NCBI GenBank assembly: GCA_022013615.1
Contig: JAKLQB010000953.1
Coordinates: 1-9,608, forward strand
Source of the DNA: Desulfobacterales bacterium
Lineage (GTDB): Bacteria > Desulfobacterota > DSM-4660 > Desulfatiglandales > Desulfatiglandaceae
Length of the DNA stretch: 9,608 nucleotides
Direction: 5' to 3'
Below are positions 5,195 through 9,608 of the stretch, piece by piece. The notes under the pieces were generated by a model. That model made no database searches. It saw nothing but the letters and a program-made list of their open reading frames with translations, and was not told where the DNA came from. The position numbers were made by a program, and so were the translations under genes. Numbering within the stretch: position 1 is the first letter of the stretch; the number at the start of each line of letters is the position of its first letter.

Positions 5195-6499
5195 CTAATT
5201 GCTGGTCTTTTTGACTGATAAAACCAGTCCTTCTACACCTTCCACTTCCACTTTTTCTCCTGGTTCAATCCTTTCCCTGGCCTTTGCCCGCCAGTACTCC
5301 CCATGTACAAAGATCAGTCCCTCAGGGTCGATCCGCTCCTTCACCAGGCCAACCTCGCCCAACAGGCCGTCCGCCCCGCTCATTGGTCTGGCCCGATAGG
5401 CCCGGAATGCCAGGCTCGCAACCACAACAAAAAAACCCCCCACCAAAAGGATGGTCGGCAGCATCAGATTTAGAGAAACGCTCATATCCTCAAACAGCAT
5501 GATAGAACCAATGGTCAAGGAAATCAATCCCCCAATGGAGAGGATACCATAACTCGTCACCTTTATCTCGACAATAAAAAATATAATAGCCAGGGCAATG
5601 AGGAGGAGACCGGCATAATTGACCGGCAGGGTCTGAAAGGAGAAAAAAGCGAGAATCAGGGATATGGCTCCGATAACACCCGGAAAGATGGCCCCTGGAT
5701 GAGACATCTCAAAGTAAAGCCCGGCAAGCCCGATCATCATGAGGATATAGGCAATGTTCGGGTCACTGATGGTCTTGAGCACCTTGTCGCGCCAGCTGGG
5801 GCGAAAATAGGTCTTTTTAAGGTCTGCGGTTTTAAGAGTGATCGTACCCCCGGATACACTGATCTCCCTTCCGTCTATCTTTTGGAGGAGTTCGTCAATG
5901 TCCTTTGCCAGCAGGTCAATTACATTGTTTTCGAGCGCTTCATCAGCGGTTATGGAAACGCTTTCCCGAATCGCCTTCTCTACCCATTCCCCGTTTCTTC
6001 CCTTATCTTCCGCGATTCCCCTGGCATAGGCGGCCATATCGTTCACCACCTTCTCTGACATGGTCTTGTCAATATCTTTGCCGCCTGCTGTGACAGGATG
6101 GGCAGCCCCGATGTTCGTCCCGGGTGCCATGGTCGCTATATGGGCTGCCACTGTGATCATTACGCCTGCAGAGGCTGCACCGGCCCCACTGGGTCCCACC
6201 CATACGGCAACCGGGATTGGTGAATTCAATATGGCCTTGATAATGGTACGCATGGAAGAACCCAACCCCCCCGGAGTATCGAGGCGGAGTATGGCAAGCC
6301 CTGCACCTTGTTTGGCTGCTTTTTCCAGGCCTCTGGCAACATACATGGCCGTACCCGGGCTGATGGGACCTTCAAGCTCAATAATGAAGACTTCATTTTC
6401 GGCCAGGGCCATTCCAGACGTTCCAAAACCCGGAATTCCCAATATTGCAAGGCTGATAAAAACAAAGCAGAAAAAGGCTGTGGTTCTTTGCTTAGCCAT
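5195..6499 (-). CDS. nfeD: NfeD membrane-bound serine protease (ClpP-class), full-length form
   Basis: A 434-residue long-form NfeD. It has a signal peptide (1-33, likely cut at ALA-EN), a ClpP-like serine protease domain (~36-240), about four to five membrane helices (~250-266, 273-290, 296-315, 318-337, 345-366) and a C-terminal OB-fold NfeD domain (~374-430). The nucleophile region is PSGAGAASAG, with Ser110 in ASAG, preceded by LDTPGG (73-78) and followed by MAPGTNIGAAHP (124-135). The position that aligns with the catalytic Lys of the archaeal 1510-N protease (six residues before GRN) is Arg160 here (YARGIA). This is explained in the findings. GGAGGT sits 8 bases before the ATG. The next gene encodes a slipin, the usual partner and, in archaea, the substrate. 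The likely role is membrane-protein quality control at slipin-organised domains. The family assignment is certain; the substrate is inferred. Confidence 0.95.
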   Translation of the reverse strand: MAKQRTTAFFCFVFISLAILGIPGFGTSGMALAENEVFIIELEGPISPGTAMYVARGLEKAAKQGAGLAILRLDTPGGLGSSMRTIIKAILNSPIPVAVWVGPSGAGAASAGVMITVAAHIATMAPGTNIGAAHPVTAGGKDIDKTMSEKVVNDMAAYARGIAEDKGRNGEWVEKAIRESVSITADEALENNVIDLLAKDIDELLQKIDGREISVSGGTITLKTADLKKTYFRPSWRDKVLKTISDPNIAYILMMIGLAGLYFEMSHPGAIFPGVIGAISLILAFFSFQTLPVNYAGLLLIALAIIFFIVEIKVTSYGILSIGGLISLTIGSIMLFEDMSVSLNLMLPTILLVGGFFVVVASLAFRAYRARPMSGADGLLGEVGLVKERIDPEGLIFVHGEYWRAKARERIEPGEKVEVEGVEGLVLSVKKTSN

Positions 6500-6517
6500 T
6501 TTTTTTGACCTCCAGGC

Positions 6518-7258
6518 TCAGGGGCTTTGTGGGAGCCCCAGATGTTTCATGATCTTTTTGATATCTTCCCATACCTGACCTTTTAACTCACGCTCCCGAG
6601 ACGGATTCCTGATGATATAGGCCGGGTGATAGGTGGGCATAACCGGGATATCCATATAAGAATGCCACGTGCCCCTCTTAAGGGTAATTTTGAAGTCACC
6701 CCCCAGCAGGGCCTGACCGGCTATCCGGCCAAGGATACAGATGACCTCGGGTTTAATAATACTGAGCTGCTGCTTCAAAAAGGGAATACAGGTCTCGATT
6801 TCATCCCTCACAGGATCGCGATTGCCGGGCGGACGGCATTTCACCACATTGCAGATATAGACTTCTTCCCGGGTGAGCCCCATGCCGTTTTCGATGATCT
6901 TTGTTAGCAGTTTTCCGGCCTCGCCCACAAAGGGCTTGCCAATTATGTCTTCTTCCTGACCGGGACCTTCTCCCACAAACACAAGCTTTGCACTGGGGGG
7001 GCCCTCACCAAAGACCAGGTTGTTTCTGCCCTTATGGAGGTTACACCGCTGGCAGTCACCTATGAAGGTTCGCAGGGCTTCTAAGGAAGTACAATTATCC
7101 GCTCTTTTTTTCTTATCCTGAGTCCCTGTTATTCCACCCTCAGGATAATTCAATGCCTCTGTTGGTATGGGTGGCGGTTCAATGCCCATCTCCTCATTGA
7201 TCATTATCAGTTTCTTTAGATGACCAAAGATATCTCTAATTTCCGTTTCTGTGTTCAA
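6518..7258 (-). CDS. udg: Family 4 uracil-DNA glycosylase with a 4Fe-4S cluster
   Basis: A 246-residue base-excision repair enzyme that removes uracil, formed by cytosine deamination or misincorporation, from DNA. The four cluster cysteines are C69 and C72 (DCQRC), C141 (VVKCRPPGNR) and C157 (IETC). Motif A is GEGPGQEED (96-104) with FVGEAG (110-115) after it; motif B is HPAYIIRNP (211-219). The first ~55 residues are a variable, charged, proline-containing extension. Translation most likely starts at TTG 7258: GGAAGG lies 5 bases upstream, and the later ATG codons at 7204 and 7189 have no good site and would remove the conserved N-terminal helix. The start overlaps the end of coaBC by 23 bases and the stop lies 18 bases before nfeD, so the gene is embedded in the operon, with no obvious pathway link. 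Family 4 enzymes are typical of thermophiles and many anaerobes. Confidence 0.95.
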   Translation of the reverse strand: MNTETEIRDIFGHLKKLIMINEEMGIEPPPIPTEALNYPEGGITGTQDKKKRADNCTSLEALRTFIGDCQRCNLHKGRNNLVFGEGPPSAKLVFVGEGPGQEEDIIGKPFVGEAGKLLTKIIENGMGLTREEVYICNVVKCRPPGNRDPVRDEIETCIPFLKQQLSIIKPEVICILGRIAGQALLGGDFKITLKRGTWHSYMDIPVMPTYHPAYIIRNPSRERELKGQVWEDIKKIMKHLGLPQSP

Positions 7259-8453
7259 GACTACCTTCCCACATTGCGTTTATCCTGTCGAGCACCAAAT
7301 CGGCAACCTCATCCTTTGTCATCAGCGCCAGGTCTTCTATCTGTCCGTCGCTGTATATGATTTTGACGATGTTGGTGTCCGTTTCAAACCCGGAATCCTT
7401 TCTTGAGACGTCATTGGCCACAATCATATCCAGATTTTTGGCCCTTAGCTTTTTCTTTGCATTTGCCATCAAGTCTTTTGTTTCAGCGGCAAACCCCACC
7501 AACAGGCAATTGGACTCTTTCCTGGCAGATCCCAATTCAGCGAGTATGTCCGGGTTTTTTACCAGTTCAAGAGATAAGGAATCCTCGTCTTTTTTAATCT
7601 TGTGGGCCGCACTATCTCTTGGCCTGTAGTCAGAAACCGCTGCTGCCTTGATGATGATATTACACTTGGGACGATTTTCAAAGACAGCCTGCTTCATGTC
7701 CTCAGCCGTTTTTACCCCGCAAAATTCAACGCCATAAGGCGGCTTCAGGCTGGTTGGTCCGCTAACAAGAGTCACTGAGGCACCCCTGCGTCTGGCGGCC
7801 CTGGCCAGTGCATAACCCATTTTACCGGAAGACCTGTTGGTAATATATCGCACCGGGTCGATGGGCTCTACGGTGGGGCCCGCGGTCACAAGGATCTTTA
7901 ACCCTGAAAGATCCTGCTGGGAGATCAGGATAAATGCCTGTTCCATAATATCCTCGGGCTCTGGCAGCCTCCCAGGACCTTCTGTGTGACAGGCGAGTTG
8001 CCCCTCACCCGGTTCCATGACAGTAATTCCCCTCGCCTTTAGTATCCTGAGGTTGTCCTGTACAGCCGGATTTTTAAACATTTGACTATTCATAGACGGG
8101 CAGACCAAAATCCCGGCTGTGGCCGCGAGCACCATAGTGGATAAAAAATCATCTCCGATACCGTGTGCCATCTTGGCTATGAAATTGGCCGTTGCCGGGG
8201 CAATGATGATCAGGTCCGATTCCTGGCCCCAGGAAATATGGTCTATGGATGTCCCTTCATTGTCCCACATGTCCCGGATAACCCGGTTTCCCGAGAGGGC
8301 CGCAAATGTAAGGGGAGTCACAAATCGGGCGCCATTGGATGTCATGGTCACGAATGTTCGAGCATCCGCCTTTACAAGGAGTCTGACCAGCTCTGCTGCC
8401 TTATAGGCGGCAATCCCACCACTTACTCCCACTATGATCTTTTTCCCTTTCAT
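7236..8453 (-). CDS. coaBC: Bifunctional phosphopantothenoylcysteine decarboxylase / phosphopantothenate-cysteine ligase
   Basis: A 405-residue coenzyme A biosynthesis enzyme. The C-terminal CoaB part joins 4'-phosphopantothenate to cysteine with CTP; the N-terminal CoaC part, an FMN flavoprotein, decarboxylates the product to 4'-phosphopantetheine. In CoaC, GVSGGIAAYKA (9-19) binds FMN, His72 in DHISWG is the conserved active-site base, the substrate motif is PSMN (119-122), and Cys155 sits in the flexible lid ACHTEGPGRLPEP. In CoaB, VTAGPTVEPIDPVRYITN (189-206) opens the domain, SSGKMG (208-213) contributes to the dimer and nucleotide site, KAAAVSDYRP (269-278) is conserved, and KIKK (285-288) carries the family's conserved lysine. 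Length is normal. ATG 8453 has only a weak purine-rich site, and the gene lies 29 bases after the LysM/SPOR gene. The 3' end overlaps the uracil-DNA glycosylase gene by 23 bases. Confidence 0.98.
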   Translation of the reverse strand: MKGKKIIVGVSGGIAAYKAAELVRLLVKADARTFVTMTSNGARFVTPLTFAALSGNRVIRDMWDNEGTSIDHISWGQESDLIIIAPATANFIAKMAHGIGDDFLSTMVLAATAGILVCPSMNSQMFKNPAVQDNLRILKARGITVMEPGEGQLACHTEGPGRLPEPEDIMEQAFILISQQDLSGLKILVTAGPTVEPIDPVRYITNRSSGKMGYALARAARRRGASVTLVSGPTSLKPPYGVEFCGVKTAEDMKQAVFENRPKCNIIIKAAAVSDYRPRDSAAHKIKKDEDSLSLELVKNPDILAELGSARKESNCLLVGFAAETKDLMANAKKKLRAKNLDMIVANDVSRKDSGFETDTNIVKIIYSDGQIEDLALMTKDEVADLVLDRINAMWEGSLEHRNGN

Positions 8454-8482
8454 ATCTCTAACATCCCGAAATTTGTATCCTG

Positions 8483-9382
8483 TCAGTATCTACCATAATT
8501 CTCCAGTTCACTCTGCGCTATCCTGGTAACCCAAGTTTCGTCCTCCCCCAACATGGACATGATTTCCCCCCCTTCCTCAGTGGCCTCCTGATAGGTTGCA
8601 AAAAAACCGACACGGAGTCTCATCCAATCCCGGCCTTTTACCCTTGCCTCGCTAATGTACACCCGGTAGCCATTTTTCATCAATGTAATGGCAGGCGGAA
8701 CAAGGCTTTTCATGTTTTGGGAAGAAATCACACTAACCACCCAGATCTTTTGTGCCACTTTGGCCAGGTTTTCTTTTGCGTCTTTTTCTGTCACAAATTT
8801 CAGATTAAGACCTTCGGGCAGCTCTTCGGCCTCAAAGTTTTCCAATACATTTACCCCATTAGAGCTATCCGTGTTCAGCCTGAAGAGGCTTGACCATTTC
8901 AGGTCGAAAGCCTCGGCCACTTTCATTCCGCCAAGTCTATCCATGTTAAGGCGAAAAAGGCTGGGCCACATTAATGTGTTGCCGTACACATCTTCGCGGC
9001 CTGCTACCTTGGAAAGGTTATCGCCCTTTTGCACCTTGTAGTAGCCATCCTCTTCCTTAAGTACTTCCTGCCCTTCCGGCTTCTCTATCTCAGAGGGTGA
9101 ATCCGGTTGCCTTTCTTCATCTTCAAGGGAAACCGTTTCAGTGACTGCTGTGGGCATTTCTTCTGGTTCGTTGTTTATACTTTGACTGGCCAACGCAACC
9201 TGAGGAATCTCCCGCACATGGTTTGTTATGGGGACCACGACCCTTGGCGTTTGAACTTCTTTCTGTTCCTCCTTTGAACAGGCTGCTCCAAATAAAAAGG
9301 GCACGGCAATGCAAAAAACGGCCACGAGGAGCCTTATAATCGAGAGGGGCTTGCCTGAGGACTCATCCCCACCAAAATGCAT
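8483..9382 (-). CDS. Envelope protein with LysM and SPOR peptidoglycan-binding domains, probable lipoprotein
   Basis: A 299-residue exported protein. The hydrophobic signal (14-32) ends at LFGAAC, a loose lipobox. Cys35 would be lipidated and Ser36 at +2 would favour the outer membrane, but Gly at -3 is atypical, so lipidation is likely rather than certain. A disordered acidic linker (36-110) rich in E, P and S follows. A LysM domain starts at YKVQKGDNLSKVAG (115-128) and continues through YGNTLMWPSLFRLN to ELPEGLNLKF (187-196). A C-terminal SPOR-like domain runs from IWVVSVISSQ (213-222) to GEIMSMLG (272-279) and includes the RVGFFATYQEA stretch (257-267) typical of the family. Both domains bind peptidoglycan, so the protein probably sits between outer membrane and wall, perhaps at division sites. 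The LysM region contains a 24-residue tandem repeat. GGGAG lies about 7 bases before the ATG. It is the first gene of the unit that continues with coaBC. Confidence 0.85.
   Translation of the reverse strand: MHFGGDESSGKPLSIIRLLVAVFCIAVPFLFGAACSKEEQKEVQTPRVVVPITNHVREIPQVALASQSINNEPEEMPTAVTETVSLEDEERQPDSPSEIEKPEGQEVLKEEDGYYKVQKGDNLSKVAGREDVYGNTLMWPSLFRLNMDRLGGMKVAEAFDLKWSSLFRLNTDSSNGVNVLENFEAEELPEGLNLKFVTEKDAKENLAKVAQKIWVVSVISSQNMKSLVPPAITLMKNGYRVYISEARVKGRDWMRLRVGFFATYQEATEEGGEIMSMLGEDETWVTRIAQSELENYGRY
8831..8974 (-). repeat. Tandem 72-bp duplication within the LysM region (copies 8974-8903 and 8902-8831)
   Basis: Residues 137-160 (LMWPSLFRLNMDRLGG, then MKVAEAFD) and 161-184 (LKWSSLFRLNTDSSNG, then VNVLENFE) are directly adjacent and identical at about 13 of 24 positions, including W-x-SLFRLN-x-D. 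The unit corresponds to the second helix of a LysM domain and its following loop. An in-frame duplication of exactly 24 codons is the simplest explanation. Confidence 0.75.
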
Positions 9383-9442
9383 GAATCACTCCCTTAAAAA
9401 CAAACGCAAAAGCGTAATTTGAGCCAAAATGATATGGTTATC

Positions 9443-9457
9443 TCAGGCCAAGCCTGA
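9443..9457. other. Small perfect palindrome in the operon leader
   Basis: TCAGGC (9443-9448) and GCCTGA (9452-9457) are perfect inverted copies around a CAA spacer. They lie within the leader of the LysM/SPOR gene, about 60 bases before its ATG. No T-run follows on either strand. It could be a small leader hairpin or an operator; chance is also possible. Confidence 0.3.
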
Positions 9458-9514
9458 AAATCCAAATACTCTCACTCTTCCGGTTACTGGTGATGAATTT
9501 GTTCAGTCTTGCGT

Positions 9515-9523
9515 ATTGTATCA
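9515..9523 (-). promoter_or_regulatory. Candidate extended -10 promoter for the LysM/SPOR-coaBC-udg-nfeD-slipin unit
   Basis: The minus strand reads TGATACAAT: a TACAAT -10 element (five of six consensus bases) preceded by the TG of an extended -10 motif. No good -35 hexamer stands 15-18 bases upstream, which is common for extended -10 promoters. Transcription would start near 9508 and give a leader of about 125 bases. It lies within the 226-base gene-free stretch 9383-9608, the only sizeable one upstream of the unit. The call comes from sequence match and position alone. Confidence 0.4.
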
Positions 9524-9608
9524 GAATAATTCCATTAAACCCTAAAAAGCGGCCCTTGACAATAAAAAACTATGTTTCAATTCTGATTGACCCCCATTGC
9601 CTTTTCAA

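Overview
The window holds ten protein-coding genes, all on the minus strand, and no convincing plus-strand gene. I see no rRNA, tRNA or CRISPR array. The gene families point to a Gram-negative, probably anaerobic bacterium of the Desulfobacterota (deltaproteobacterial) type. The clues are a fused CobA-HemD next to hemC, a LysM/SPOR cell-wall protein, a slipin-NfeD pair, a family 4 Fe-S uracil-DNA glycosylase and a tandem Rho_N-domain protein. This assignment is inferred from gene content and style, not from a database search.

Read in the direction of transcription (high to low coordinates), a first transcription unit seems to start at an extended -10 promoter near 9515-9523. It runs through a LysM/SPOR envelope protein (9382-8483), coaBC for coenzyme A synthesis (8453-7236), a family 4 uracil-DNA glycosylase (7258-6518), nfeD (6499-5195), a slipin (5169-4435) and a tandem Rho_N-domain protein (4322-3780). 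It ends at a clear intrinsic terminator at 3709-3736. Most gaps are below 30 bases. The exception is the 112 bases between the slipin and Rho_N genes, which contain a REP-like 9-bp palindrome.

The second unit is ispD (3687-2965), hemC (2968-2045) and a cobA-hemD fusion (1970-432): one isoprenoid gene followed by the porphobilinogen-to-precorrin-2 steps that feed siroheme, cobalamin and, in many sulfate reducers, heme. The strong terminator stands directly in front of ispD. It rules out a longer reading of ispD from TTG and raises the question of how this unit is transcribed. A separate gene for a secreted SYLF/Ysc84-domain protein begins at 228 and runs off the left edge; its leader holds a long imperfect hairpin.

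The genes are mostly housekeeping. The unusual features are an internal 24-residue tandem duplication in the LysM protein, an Arg where the archaeal NfeD protease has its catalytic Lys, a Rho_N-Rho_N-basic-tail protein whose tail resembles the uL29 helical hairpin, the terminator before ispD, and a sequence at the right edge that resembles the terminal repeats of some IS21-family elements. I found no clear case for an undescribed multi-gene system.
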